Shown piece after piece: positions 50,508 to 59,065 of a DNA stretch of 64,000 nt (within the stretch, counting starts at the first letter, position 1; every line of letters begins with the position of its first letter). Source of the DNA: Clostridia bacterium (GTDB taxonomy: Bacteria; Bacillota; Clostridia; Lachnospirales; Lachnospiraceae); NCBI GenBank assembly GCA_910576325.1, contig CAJTIM010000004.1:1-64000 (forward strand), in the 5' to 3' direction. The notes beneath the pieces are model-generated. The model ran no database searches, was not told the DNA's origin, and worked only from the letters and a program-made list of their open reading frames with translations. The translations under genes were made by a program, and so were the position numbers.

Positions 50508-51058
50508 TGCCTCTAATTGTTAATGGCAGTCCAATATCTCCAGGCAGTAAAATTTTATGCAACGACATTGATTTACAAAAAATTTATTGCACTGATATTT
50601 TGATATGGCAGAAATATACTAATTCAAGTGGCGCTGTATCAGGATATTTTTCATTTGAGTATTCTACATCTATGATAGCTAATTCTGCTTCTCCTGGCGA
50701 CAAAAATGAAACCTATTCAAGAGGTACGATGTCTGGGGATGTACTCTCTTGGGGTTCAAAAGGGGCAATTGTTAAGGCAAACTGTGATTGTAAAGTAACG
50801 GTATCCGGCTGGTTAAGCGTAGGGGCCCAAGATGGACCAAAAGCATATAAAGCATATTATTATAAAAATAATTCTATTGTGTCAAATTTTGCATATGCTT
50901 ACTTGTCTAGCGTTGGAGCGAGCCGGACTGAAACATTAAAGTATACTATCAATTTAAAAAAGGGAGAGACCTTTTCTGTTCGGGTCGGTCAAGCAGAATC
51001 AAGTAAAGGGCGGCTTGGTTGTAGTTCTAACATAACTTTTGTCGGTGAACCTATTTAG
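50507..51058 (+). CDS. Putative fibre head / receptor-binding protein
   Basis: A 183-residue beta-rich protein (MPLIVNGSPISPGSKILCNDIDLQKIY, NCDCKVTVSGWLSVGAQDGPKAYKAYYYKNNSIVSN, LKKGETFSVRVGQAESSKG). Strand-rich sequence with many Ser, Asn and Tyr fits a trimeric fibre head or receptor-binding domain; there is no specific family match. It starts at the TAATG overlap with the preceding gene. It is much more AT-rich than the tail genes, as is normal for horizontally exchanged fibre ends, and lies inside the putative invertible segment. Confidence 0.6.
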   Translation: MPLIVNGSPISPGSKILCNDIDLQKIYCTDILIWQKYTNSSGAVSGYFSFEYSTSMIANSASPGDKNETYSRGTMSGDVLSWGSKGAIVKANCDCKVTVSGWLSVGAQDGPKAYKAYYYKNNSIVSNFAYAYLSSVGASRTETLKYTINLKKGETFSVRVGQAESSKGRLGCSSNITFVGEPI

Positions 51059-51128
51059 CTGTATACATGGACAGCTTCATTTTTTAAGTTTTGTTGCAAC
51101 CGTGATCCGATCAAATTTTTATAAAATG

Positions 51129-51494
51129 CTATGATATTCGCCTCCACATATACACCGCCAGATAGGGCGGCATGTTGTTATGGGCTACACCACTACCAAC
51201 CGCTGTAGTTGCGCCAGTAGTAATAGAAAATGCTCTACCCATACCAGTTAAATAAGCATCTGTATAATTTGTTGGTATTGTATTGTAATATACAAATTGG
51301 CTATAATTATGGCCATGGCTTGGCATTTCTGATACAGTCAATTTGTGGGTAGCCTCACCTCCGCTACTACCAGCCTCGTATTCGTCACTGGCCGCTAACA
51401 AAAACCTGCCTTGTATACGCTCCCATGTTCCGCCAAACAGTGTGGCCGGATCGGTAGGCTCAAGTGACATATAAATGCTCCCAACTGGATGCAA
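51129..51494 (-). CDS. Silent tail-collar (fibre tip) cassette in reverse orientation
   Basis: A 121-residue frame with a phage tail-collar domain: HPVGSIYMSLEPTDPATLFGGTWERI, GRFLLAASDEYEAGSSGGEATHKL, EMPSHGHNY and NNMPPYLAVYMWRR at the C-terminus. It lies opposite to all other tail genes. Its only start is TTG without a ribosome-binding site, and an in-frame stop (TGA) is just seven codons upstream of it. The upstream codons read L-S-A-K-L, like the fibre stem. It therefore looks like an alternative fibre end, silent in this orientation. Confidence 0.78.
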   Translation of the reverse strand: MHPVGSIYMSLEPTDPATLFGGTWERIQGRFLLAASDEYEAGSSGGEATHKLTVSEMPSHGHNYSQFVYYNTIPTNYTDAYLTGMGRAFSITTGATTAVGSGVAHNNMPPYLAVYMWRRIS

Positions 51495-51557
51495 TTTCGC
51501 ACTTAGGGCTCAAAAAGCTACAGCAAAAATGCAAAAACAAATTACTATTACAAACAT

Positions 51558-51578
51558 AGAGCACAGAAATGCTCTTTT
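51558..51578 (+). terminator. Hairpin before the holin gene
   Basis: AGAGCA pairs with TGCTCT around CAGAAA and is followed by TTT. Small; may separate the fibre and lysis genes. Confidence 0.5.
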
Positions 51579-51599
51579 AATTAAAAAAGGAGAAAACGA

Positions 51600-52058
51600 A
51601 TGAACTGGAATACATTAAAAATGATTATTTTAACCACTTGCGGAACAGGAGGCAGCTTTATCATCAATGCACTATTAGGAGGCTGGACAGAAGATTTGGC
51701 AACTTTACTTATTTTTATGGGAATTGATTTTGCAATGGGGCTAATGATTGCGGCCATTTGGCAGCAAAGCGAAAAATCCGAAAGCGGAGCCCTTAACAGC
51801 ATATCCGCATGGAAGGGCTTATGCAGAAAAGGCTGTTCCTTATTAGTAATTATGGTTGCATATCGCTTAGATGTGACATTGCAGGTAAATTACATTAAAA
51901 CAGCAGTTATTATTGCCTTTATTGTAAATGAAGGAATTTCTATTGTAGAAAACTATGGAATCATGGGAGGGCCAATGCCAAGCATATTAAGGACAGCCTT
52001 GGAAATATTACAAGAAAAATCAGACAAGGCAGAAGCAGACAGGGGGAATCGCATTTGA
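51600..52058 (+). CDS. Holin (phage holin family 4-like)
   Basis: A 152-residue membrane protein with three to four helices (MIILTTCGTGGSFIINALLGG, ATLLIFMGIDFAMGLMIAAIW, YIKTAVIIAFIVNEGISIVENYG). It matches the toxin-secretion/phage-lysis holin group common in Clostridia: the DFAMGLMIA motif and NEGISIVENYGIMG near the end are typical. It would form pores and release the endolysin encoded next. AAGGAG is upstream of the ATG. The stop codon overlaps the endolysin start. Confidence 0.9.
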   Translation: MNWNTLKMIILTTCGTGGSFIINALLGGWTEDLATLLIFMGIDFAMGLMIAAIWQQSEKSESGALNSISAWKGLCRKGCSLLVIMVAYRLDVTLQVNYIKTAVIIAFIVNEGISIVENYGIMGGPMPSILRTALEILQEKSDKAEADRGNRI

Positions 52059-52948
52059 ACAAAAAAGTAATTGACGTATCCTCATATCAGGGAGATATTG
52101 ATTGGAGAAAAGTAAAAGCCTCAGGAATACACGGGGTGATTTTGAAAGTGATACGCAAAGATCTTACTCCGGACAGGCAGTTTGAGAATTACTGGGCAGG
52201 CTGTGTAAAGGCAGCTCTTCCAATTATAGGAGTATATAATTATTCTTATGCAACAACCGCAGCAAAAGCAAGAACAGATGCACGGAAAGTAATCGAAGTT
52301 TTGGGAAAAAGGAAAATAAAGGTTTGGCTTGATCTGGAGGACACTTGTCAGGATGGACTTGGAGTCACTTTATTGGAAATCATAAACTCATACCAAAAAG
52401 AACTCAAACCTGCCGGGTTGGAATTTGGTGTATACACAGGACTGTCATTTTATAACAGAAATTTGAAACCTTATGAAAATCAGATATCCAACAGCTTTTG
52501 GATTGCAAGGTATCCATCCGGAAGCATAATGGACATGTCAGCAAATCCGCCGCCAAATAAGAGACCTGTGCTTAGGCAGACATTGGAGGGATGGCAATAT
52601 ACCTCCAAGGGACGAATAAATGGGATCGGCGGAAATGTGGATATAAACTTATGGTACGGCGAATTAGAAAAAAGCATTACTGCTTTGGAAGAAAATCCTT
52701 ATCCGGTTCCCAAAAAAATAATACAGCTTAAAACACCTCAAGTGTATGGAGATGATGTAAAATGGGTTCAATATCATTTAATCCGCCTGGGATTTCTTAC
52801 ATATAAAAACAGCAGAGGAAAAAGTAATATCGACGGTTTTTTTGGAAAGGATACAAATGCGGCCTTAAAAGCAGCGCAGACATATTTCGGCATAGCAGCA
52901 GATGGAATTGTCGGCCCCATAACAACGTACATTTTAAAGAACAATTAA
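52055..52948 (+). CDS. Endolysin: GH25 lysozyme with peptidoglycan-binding domain
   Basis: A 297-residue lysin. The N-terminal ~205 residues are a glycoside hydrolase 25 muramidase: VIDVSSYQGDIDWRKVKASGIHGVILKV holds the first catalytic Asp, and VWLDLEDTCQ holds the D-x-E pair. WQYTSKGRINGIGGNVDINLWYG closes the barrel. The C-terminal ~75 residues form a peptidoglycan-binding repeat (GDDVKWVQYHLIRLGFL, DGFFGKDTNAALKAAQTYFGIAADGIVGPIT). It cuts cell wall for lysis. The start is TTG, with GGGGGAA upstream. No secretion signal, so it depends on the holin. Confidence 0.93.
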   Translation: MNKKVIDVSSYQGDIDWRKVKASGIHGVILKVIRKDLTPDRQFENYWAGCVKAALPIIGVYNYSYATTAAKARTDARKVIEVLGKRKIKVWLDLEDTCQDGLGVTLLEIINSYQKELKPAGLEFGVYTGLSFYNRNLKPYENQISNSFWIARYPSGSIMDMSANPPPNKRPVLRQTLEGWQYTSKGRINGIGGNVDINLWYGELEKSITALEENPYPVPKKIIQLKTPQVYGDDVKWVQYHLIRLGFLTYKNSRGKSNIDGFFGKDTNAALKAAQTYFGIAADGIVGPITTYILKNN

Positions 52949-53183
52949 CATCAGATATTTCTATGAATATAACATTCTAAAAAATATAACCCTGCAACAG
53001 ACTATGAAAGTTTAACTATTTGTGTTAAAATACAAAGGATATCCCAAAGCTTTTACGGAATCTTAATAAAAATATAGAAAGAAGTTAATAAATCTGCGAT
53101 AACATACATAACAGGATATACCATAATATCCGCCCATCTGAAACAGGAGACTTTGTATAGCAGCAGGCAGATTGAAAAATACT

Positions 53184-53864
53184 ATGAAGTATAATCATAT
53201 GGAAAAGGCAGTTTTCCTGGAGCGCCCCAACCGCTTTATCGCCTACGTGGAGCAGGCGGGAAAACGGGAAATCTGTCATGTAAAAAATACGGGCCGGTGC
53301 AGAGAATTGCTCTTGCCCGGCACGCAGGTATATATACAGCGTCAGTCCAATCCGGCAAGAAAGACGCCCTTTGATCTGATTGCAGTAAAAAAAGGAGATC
53401 GCCTCATTAACATGGATTCTCAGGCGCCCAATAAGGTAACGGCGGAATGGCTCCGCACGGGCGGCTTTTGCAGTCCGCAAGCCAGGATAAAACCGGAATG
53501 CGCCTATGGAAATTCCCGTTTTGATTTCTACATTGAGGACGGCCTCCGCAAGATTTTTATGGAAGTAAAGGGCGTCACCCTGGAGGAAGACGGAATTGTC
53601 CGCTTCCCGGATGCTCCTACTGAGCGCGGCGTCAAGCATATTCAGGAATTAATAGAATGTAAAAAAGCAGGCTATGAGGCATATATATTTTTCGTAATTC
53701 AGATGAAAGACGTCCTTTTTATGGAGCCTAACGACAGGACGCATCCGGCTTTTGGAGAGGCGCTTCGAAAAGCGGCAAAAGAGGGCGTCGGCATATTTGC
53801 CAGGGATTGCCTGGTGAAGCCCGATGAGCTTACGATAGATCAGGAAGTTGAGGTTCGTTTGTAG
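53184..53864 (+). CDS. sfsA: SfsA-family DNA-binding / sugar fermentation stimulation protein
   Basis: A 226-residue SfsA. The N-terminal OB-fold segment (VFLERPNRFIAYVE) and central CHVKNTGRCRELLLPG motif are conserved. NSRFDFYIEDG and FMEVKGVTLEEDGIVRFPDAPTERGVKHIQEL resemble a PD-(D/E)XK nuclease-like core. The family was named for maltose effects in E. coli, but its biochemical role is not settled. ATG 53184 fits family starts; TTG 53172 is upstream in frame. mutY begins directly after its stop. Confidence 0.9.
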   Translation: MKYNHMEKAVFLERPNRFIAYVEQAGKREICHVKNTGRCRELLLPGTQVYIQRQSNPARKTPFDLIAVKKGDRLINMDSQAPNKVTAEWLRTGGFCSPQARIKPECAYGNSRFDFYIEDGLRKIFMEVKGVTLEEDGIVRFPDAPTERGVKHIQELIECKKAGYEAYIFFVIQMKDVLFMEPNDRTHPAFGEALRKAAKEGVGIFARDCLVKPDELTIDQEVEVRL

Positions 53865-54920
53865 ATGGAAGCATTAAAGGAAATTGTCAATCCCATTTTA
53901 AAGTGGTATGACAGTCATGCGCGGGTGCTGCCCTGGCGGGAGGAGCCGTCCCCTTACCGGGTGTGGGTATCGGAAATCATGCTTCAACAGACACGGGTGG
54001 AGGCAGTAAAGCCGTATTTTGAGCGGTTTATAAAGGAGCTTCCTACGATTCGGGCCTTGGCAGAGGCGCCGGAGGATCGGCTGATGAAGCTGTGGGAGGG
54101 CCTGGGATATTATAACAGGGTCCGCAATATGCAGAAAGCAGCCATGGAACTGACCGAAGAATATGGCGGCGAGATGCCGGCAGACTTTGAACGGATTCTG
54201 AAGCTTCCCGGAATCGGAAGCTATACGGCGGGAGCTATCGCCTCCATTGCCTTCGGGCTCCCAAGACCCGCGGTGGACGGCAATGTGCTGCGGGTCCTGT
54301 CAAGGGTTCAAAAAAGCTATGAAGATATTATGAAGCAGTCTGTGCGGAAAAGCTTTGAAGAGCAGGTAAGGGCTGTGATTCCAAAGGATCGGGCGGGAGA
54401 TTTCAACCAATCCCTGATTGAACTGGGAGCCATTGTGTGCGTGCCGAACGGTGCGCCCAAATGTGAGGCATGTCCCCTGAAGGAGCTTTGCAGGGCGCAT
54501 GCCGACGGTGTGGAACTGGAGCTTCCGAAGAAAACTCCGCCCAAAAAGAGGCGCATCGAGGACAGAACCGTTCTCGTACTGCTTTCGGACAACAAGGCCG
54601 CACTGAAAAAGCGCCCGCCCAAAGGACTGCTGGCCGGCCTCTATGAGCTGCCCAATCTGGAGGGCAGGTATGAAAGCCGGGAGATTCTTAATTATGTCAA
54701 AGAGCTTGGCCTGTCGCCCATCCGTATTCAGCCTTTGCCGGAAGCAAAGCACATTTTCAGCCATATCGAATGGCATATGGCCGGATATGCGGTGAAGATT
54801 GAGGAACCGGATAAGGAGCCGGAGGGATTTTTCTTTGTGGAAAAGGCGCAGATGGAGGATATCTACTCTATTCCGGCGGCATTTGGGGCTTATACGGAAT
54901 ATTTTAAGCACCGCTTTTAA
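53865..54920 (+). CDS. mutY: A/G-specific adenine glycosylase
   Basis: A 351-residue MutY. The glycosylase domain shows WREEPSPYRVWVSEIMLQQTRVEAV with catalytic Glu, the helix-hairpin-helix LPGIGSYTAGAIASIAFG near residues 112-130, catalytic Asp in AVDGNVLRVLSR, and an iron-sulfur cluster Cys set with the C-x6-C-x2-C-x5-C spacing in CVPNGAPKCEACPLKELC. The C-terminal ~120 residues are the NUDIX-like 8-oxoG recognition domain. It removes adenine opposite 8-oxoguanine and so prevents G-to-T mutations. No gap to sfsA; the pair is one transcript. Confidence 0.96.
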   Translation: MEALKEIVNPILKWYDSHARVLPWREEPSPYRVWVSEIMLQQTRVEAVKPYFERFIKELPTIRALAEAPEDRLMKLWEGLGYYNRVRNMQKAAMELTEEYGGEMPADFERILKLPGIGSYTAGAIASIAFGLPRPAVDGNVLRVLSRVQKSYEDIMKQSVRKSFEEQVRAVIPKDRAGDFNQSLIELGAIVCVPNGAPKCEACPLKELCRAHADGVELELPKKTPPKKRRIEDRTVLVLLSDNKAALKKRPPKGLLAGLYELPNLEGRYESREILNYVKELGLSPIRIQPLPEAKHIFSHIEWHMAGYAVKIEEPDKEPEGFFFVEKAQMEDIYSIPAAFGAYTEYFKHRF

Positions 54921-55083
54921 CTTACAATTTGATTAACGGGTAGATAGTACGTTAGATATCGGTAAGAAACTGTCCTGAAATAACTTGAGATAAAACGTAT
55001 TTTGATTCCTAATAAGAATATCTACCAGGCACGATAGAATTGAGTATACAAATAGATGCAAATAAACACAGAGGTGAAAAAAG

Positions 55084-56238
55084 ATGTATGATGCAATCGT
55101 AATAGGTTCCGGAATCGCCGGGGCTGCTGCGGCAAGAGTGCTGGCAGAGGAACAGAATAAGTCCGTACTGGTGCTGGAAAAAAAGGCGCATATCGGCGGA
55201 AACTGCTATGATGAAGAGGATGCCTACGGAGTTCTGATTCACCGGTACGGCCCCCATATTTTCCATACTAGTGACGAGGAGGTCTACGCCTGGCTTTCCC
55301 GCTTTACCGATTGGTATGCCTTTGGCCATGAGGTAGTGGCAAAGGTGGGAGAAAAGCTGATTCCGGTGCCTTTTAATCTCAACACCTTAAGGCAGGTTTA
55401 CGGGGAGGAAAAGGCTGCGGTTCTCGAAGAGAAGCTTAAAAGCACCTTCGGGGAAGGCGCGCGCGTGCCGATTCTCAAGCTTCGGGAGCAGCAGGACCCG
55501 GAGATTCAGGCGATTGCGGACTATGTGTATGAAAATATTTTCTTAAAATATACCATGAAACAGTGGGGACAGAAGCCGGAGGAAATTGATCCGGCGGTGA
55601 CGGGCCGTGTTCCGGTGGTGATTTCCTATGATAACCGGTACTTTGGCGACAAATACCAGGGAATGCCTCGGGACGGCTACACCCCTATGTTTGAAAAAAT
55701 CCTGGATCATCCCTTGATTGAGGTGCGGGCAGGAGTGGATGCAAGGGATGTAATGGAGCTTTCGGAGAGCACGGGAAAGGTCCTGCTTTATGGGGAGGAA
55801 TTTTCCGGCAGCGTGATCTATACGGGACCGGTTGACGAGCTGTTTGGATGCCGGTTCGGGCGTTTGCCTTATCGCTCTCTGCGGTTTGATTTTGAACATC
55901 TTGACATTCCTGATTATCAGGGACACAGTGTGGTGAATTATACGGTGAGTGAGGAGTTTACCAGGATTACGGAATTTAAATATCTCACCGGGCAGGAGAC
56001 GGAAGGGACGACGATTGTGCGGGAGTATCCGTTTGCTTACACGGGAGCGGAGGGAGAGATTCCCTATTATGCAATTATGAATCCGGAAAATAATAAGCTG
56101 TATGAGAGATACGCGGCCCTTACGGAGCAATTTTCTCATTTCCATCTATTGGGACGGCTTGCGGAATATAAATATTATAATATAGATGCTATGGCCGGGA
56201 AAGCGATTGCGCTGGCAAGGAGCCTGGCGAAAGACTGA
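55084..56238 (+). CDS. glf: UDP-galactopyranose mutase
   Basis: A 384-residue flavoenzyme that interconverts UDP-galactopyranose and UDP-galactofuranose. The FAD-binding GSGIAGAAAARVLAEE is at the N-terminus, followed by EKKAHIGGNCYDEE and IHRYGPHIFHTSDEEV, the hallmark segment with active-site histidines. NRYFGDKYQGMPRDGYTPMFEKIL is the mobile substrate loop region. The product supplies galactofuranose for surface polysaccharides. A glycosyltransferase gene follows after 14 bases, suggesting a small cell-envelope glycan operon. Confidence 0.96.
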   Translation: MYDAIVIGSGIAGAAAARVLAEEQNKSVLVLEKKAHIGGNCYDEEDAYGVLIHRYGPHIFHTSDEEVYAWLSRFTDWYAFGHEVVAKVGEKLIPVPFNLNTLRQVYGEEKAAVLEEKLKSTFGEGARVPILKLREQQDPEIQAIADYVYENIFLKYTMKQWGQKPEEIDPAVTGRVPVVISYDNRYFGDKYQGMPRDGYTPMFEKILDHPLIEVRAGVDARDVMELSESTGKVLLYGEEFSGSVIYTGPVDELFGCRFGRLPYRSLRFDFEHLDIPDYQGHSVVNYTVSEEFTRITEFKYLTGQETEGTTIVREYPFAYTGAEGEIPYYAIMNPENNKLYERYAALTEQFSHFHLLGRLAEYKYYNIDAMAGKAIALARSLAKD

Positions 56239-56252
56239 CACAGGAGGACAAT

Positions 56253-57278
56253 ATGAAACTTTTATCGATTGCAATTCCATGCTACAATTCGGAAAATTAT
56301 ATGCGCAACTGTATTCATTCGCTTCTGGTAGGAGGCGAGGAAGTAGAGATTATCATTGTGGACGACGGTTCTACGGACGGAACGGCGGCTATCGCAGATG
56401 AGTATGCGGAGAAGTATCCTTCCATTATCAAGGCGGTACACCAGGAAAACGGAGGCCACGGCGAGGCGGTCAATACGGGGCTTCGCAATGCCACGGGGCT
56501 GTATTTTAAAGTGGTGGACAGCGACGACTGGGTATCCATTTCCGCTTATAAGGAGATTTTGAAAACTTTGGAAAATCTGGCGGGGGCAAGGCCGCTGGTG
56601 GATATGCTGATCAGCAATTTTGTCTATGAGAAGGAAGGGCAGAAGCGCAAGAAGGTTATGAGCTACCGATCCGCATTTCCGCAGGATCGTGTTTTTACCT
56701 GGGATGATGTGAAGTTTCTTCTGAAGGGGCAGTATATCTTAATGCATTCCGTGATTTACCGGACAAAGCTTCTGCGGGAGTGTGAATTGGAGCTGCCGAA
56801 GCATACCTTCTATGTGGATAATATTTTTGTGTACCATCCGCTGCCTTATGTGAAATATCTGTATTATATGGATGTGAATTTTTATCGGTATTATATTGGA
56901 CGGGAGGATCAGTCGGTTAATGAGAAGGTGATGATCAGCCGTCTGGATCAGCAGTTAAAGGTAAATTATCTGATGATTGACGACTATAAGCTGACAGATC
57001 CCAAGCAGATACCCAATCGGAAGCTGCGGCATTATATGAAGAATTATCTGGAGATTATTATGGTGGTTTCCTCTATCATTGCCATCCGATCCGGTACGAA
57101 GGAAAACTTGGAGAAGAAGTATGAGCTTTGGAAGTATCTGAAAAAGAAGGACCCGAAGCTTTATTATGAACTGAAATGGGGGATTATGGGAAGGAGTATG
57201 AACCTGCCGGGCAGAAGCGGCCGGAAGATTTCGGAGACGGCTTATAAGATTGCGAATAAGTTTGTGGGATTCAATTAA
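56253..57278 (+). CDS. Family 2 glycosyltransferase
   Basis: A 341-residue GT-A enzyme: LLSIAIPCYNSENYMRNCIHSLL, IIIVDDGSTDGTAAIADEYAEKYP (nucleotide-sugar binding), KVVDSDDWVS (metal-binding D-x-D) and a C-terminal helical part with basic residues. Similar proteins are often annotated as CPS or EPS galactosyl or glycerol-phosphate-type transferases. The upstream glf gene suggests a galactofuranose or surface-glycan substrate, but this is inference. AGGAGG is upstream. A terminator follows. Confidence 0.9.
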   Translation: MKLLSIAIPCYNSENYMRNCIHSLLVGGEEVEIIIVDDGSTDGTAAIADEYAEKYPSIIKAVHQENGGHGEAVNTGLRNATGLYFKVVDSDDWVSISAYKEILKTLENLAGARPLVDMLISNFVYEKEGQKRKKVMSYRSAFPQDRVFTWDDVKFLLKGQYILMHSVIYRTKLLRECELELPKHTFYVDNIFVYHPLPYVKYLYYMDVNFYRYYIGREDQSVNEKVMISRLDQQLKVNYLMIDDYKLTDPKQIPNRKLRHYMKNYLEIIMVVSSIIAIRSGTKENLEKKYELWKYLKKKDPKLYYELKWGIMGRSMNLPGRSGRKISETAYKIANKFVGFN

Positions 57279-57290
57279 AATGATTAAAAA

Positions 57291-57335
57291 TGTGCTATAG
57301 GGATGACAAAATAACGTCTCTATAGCATTTTTGTT
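57291..57335 (+). terminator. Terminator after the glf operon
   Basis: TGCTATAG (57293-57300) pairs with CTATAGCA across an imperfect inner stem, followed by TTTTTG. Confidence 0.75.
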
Positions 57336-57414
57336 ATGATAAGTGTTATAGTAATCGTGGGAGGTTACCCTCAGCGGATGAGGGGACACTATAAAATTTT
57401 GCAGGAGAAGCAGA

Positions 57415-57483
57415 ATGTTAAATCATAAGTTTTATTTTGACGGTTCGGAAGAGAGTGAAGGAGGAAAAATGAAAGAACATTAG
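57415..57483 (+). CDS. Possible 22-residue leader peptide upstream of the R-M operon
   Basis: A short frame MLNHKFYFDGSEESEGGKMKEH preceded by GCAGGAGAAGCAGA. No known family. It lies about 95 bases before the methyltransferase start, so it could be a leader peptide or just chance. Confidence 0.3.
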   Translation: MLNHKFYFDGSEESEGGKMKEH

Positions 57484-57577
57484 TTCTTGATTTTATTGAA
57501 ATTGAAAGATATATAAGGTATAATTAAATTGCTAGTTAAATAGTGAGCAGCAACATAGATAAGCATGGGGTGGTAAA

Positions 57578-59065
57578 ATGTTGGAAAAGGTAGTTGAACT
57601 AACAAATTCATATATAGATAGCAGACCAAAGAAAGAACGAAAGAGATACGGTCAGTTTTTTACAAGTATGGAAACAGCAAGATTTATGGCAAGTTTGTAT
57701 GATATTCCAACTGACAAGGAAAGTATAACCATTTTAGATGCAGGTGCTGGCTCAGGTATATTGTCATGTGCATTTATTGAGTATGCAGATCAATTTGATT
57801 CCATAAAAAATATTGAATTAACTTGTTATGAAAATGATGAAAATGTGCTTGAGCTTTTAAAAAATAATTTGCAATACTGTAAAGAAAATTCTAAAAAAGT
57901 AATTAATTATCATATTCGAACAGAAAACTATATCACAAGTCAATATCTTGATTTTAACCATTTGATAGGAGGCAATCTTAATTCAAAAAAATATGACTTC
58001 GTGATTGGCAATCCGCCGTATATGAAGATACCTAAGAATGCGCCTGAGGCAGCCGCTATGTCAGATATTTGCTATGGAGCGCCCAATATGTATTTTATCT
58101 TTGCGGCTATGGGGCTTTTTAACTTGGAATCCAGTGGACAAATGGTTTATATTATCCCTCGCTCCTGGACATCAGGTGCATATTTTAAGCGGTTTCGGCA
58201 GTATTTTCTGACAGAAGGGAAATTGGAGCACATTCATTTGTTTGTGAGCCGCAATAAAGTTTTTGATAAAGAGGATGTATTGCAGGAGACGATTATTATA
58301 AAAGTAAAAAAAACACGCACCCGTCCTGCTGAGATAAGAATTACTTCATCTAAATCAAATAAAGATTTTGGGGAATTAACTTTTTTAACGGCCCCCTATA
58401 ATCTTGTTGTTTCCGGTGAAGATTATTATGTATACTTGGTGACAGATGAGAAAGATGTGGCAGTATTAGAGCGAATGCATAAGTTTAACCATACGTTGCC
58501 TGAGCTTGGGGTCAGAATGAAAACAGGTTTAACAGTAGATTTTAGAAATCGTGATATTCTTCGGGATAAAGAAGAAGATGGGGCAATCCCATTGTTTTAT
58601 TCACAGCATATCAAGAAGGGAAAGGTGTATTTTCCTATTCAGAAAGAGCATGAGTATGTCGTGACAGAGCAAAGAGGGCTTATGCAGGACAATAAGAATT
58701 ATTTGTTTGTAAAGAGATTTACTGCAAAAGAAGAGCCACGGAGACTGCAATGCGGAATCTATTTGGCAAAAAATTTTCCGCAATATACGAAGATCAGCAC
58801 ACAGAATAAGATTAATTTTATTGATGGATTATTGGTTGAGATGTCGGAGTGCCTAGTATATGGTTTATATGTTCTTTTTAATTCTACTTTGTATGATGTA
58901 TATTATCGGATTTTGAATGGCTCCACACAGGTTAATTCTACGGAAGTTAATTCTATGCCGGTGCCGGATATTGAAAGTATACAGGAAATGGGCAGGAAGC
59001 TCATGAAAACAAAGGATTTGTCAGAGAAAAGCTGTGATCTGATTTTGGAGGGATATTGTGGATAA
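57578..59065 (+). CDS. Type II N6-adenine DNA methyltransferase (BsuBI/PstI-like system)
   Basis: A 495-residue Eco57I/BsuBI-type modification methylase. Motif X is RYGQFFTS near residues 23-30; motif I is ILDAGAGSGILSCAF near 52-66; motif IV is FVIGNPPYMKIP near 140-151 (N-P-P-Y, the N6-adenine type). The C-terminal half is the DNA target-recognition part. The paired endonuclease gene overlaps by 8 bases. The predicted specificity, if truly PstI-like, is CTGCAG. The whole pair is markedly AT-richer than neighbouring core genes, suggesting recent transfer. Confidence 0.9.
   Translation: MLEKVVELTNSYIDSRPKKERKRYGQFFTSMETARFMASLYDIPTDKESITILDAGAGSGILSCAFIEYADQFDSIKNIELTCYENDENVLELLKNNLQYCKENSKKVINYHIRTENYITSQYLDFNHLIGGNLNSKKYDFVIGNPPYMKIPKNAPEAAAMSDICYGAPNMYFIFAAMGLFNLESSGQMVYIIPRSWTSGAYFKRFRQYFLTEGKLEHIHLFVSRNKVFDKEDVLQETIIIKVKKTRTRPAEIRITSSKSNKDFGELTFLTAPYNLVVSGEDYYVYLVTDEKDVAVLERMHKFNHTLPELGVRMKTGLTVDFRNRDILRDKEEDGAIPLFYSQHIKKGKVYFPIQKEHEYVVTEQRGLMQDNKNYLFVKRFTAKEEPRRLQCGIYLAKNFPQYTKISTQNKINFIDGLLVEMSECLVYGLYVLFNSTLYDVYYRILNGSTQVNSTEVNSMPVPDIESIQEMGRKLMKTKDLSEKSCDLILEGYCG

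Larger units (their letters stand above)
50422..51505. repeat. Putative invertible fibre segment with 13-bp inverted repeats
   Basis: TAAGTGCGAAGTT (50422-50434) and, on the other strand, TAAGTGCGAAATT (51493-51505): 12 of 13 identical, in the same codon phase (V/L-S-A-K-L). Similarity goes on weakly for ~13 bases into the segment. Between them are the 3' end of the fibre gene, a second plus-strand gene and a minus-strand collar cassette. No recombinase gene lies in the window. Confidence 0.6.

Noticed and set aside
40633..52948. R-type (contractile) tailocin or complete prophage
   Set aside because: No sheath, baseplate wedge (gpJ/gpW-type) or spike gene for a contractile tail, and no head or DNA-packaging genes. 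A non-contractile tail-only module fits better.
52949..53183. Phage attachment site at the right edge of the tail cluster
   Set aside because: I found no direct repeat shared with the left edge (40498-40640) by eye and no tRNA or integrase at either end.
54921..55083. A riboswitch or T-box leader before glf
   Set aside because: Only 163 bases without a specifier loop, a conserved T-box (TGGNACC-like) core or a terminator-antiterminator pair.
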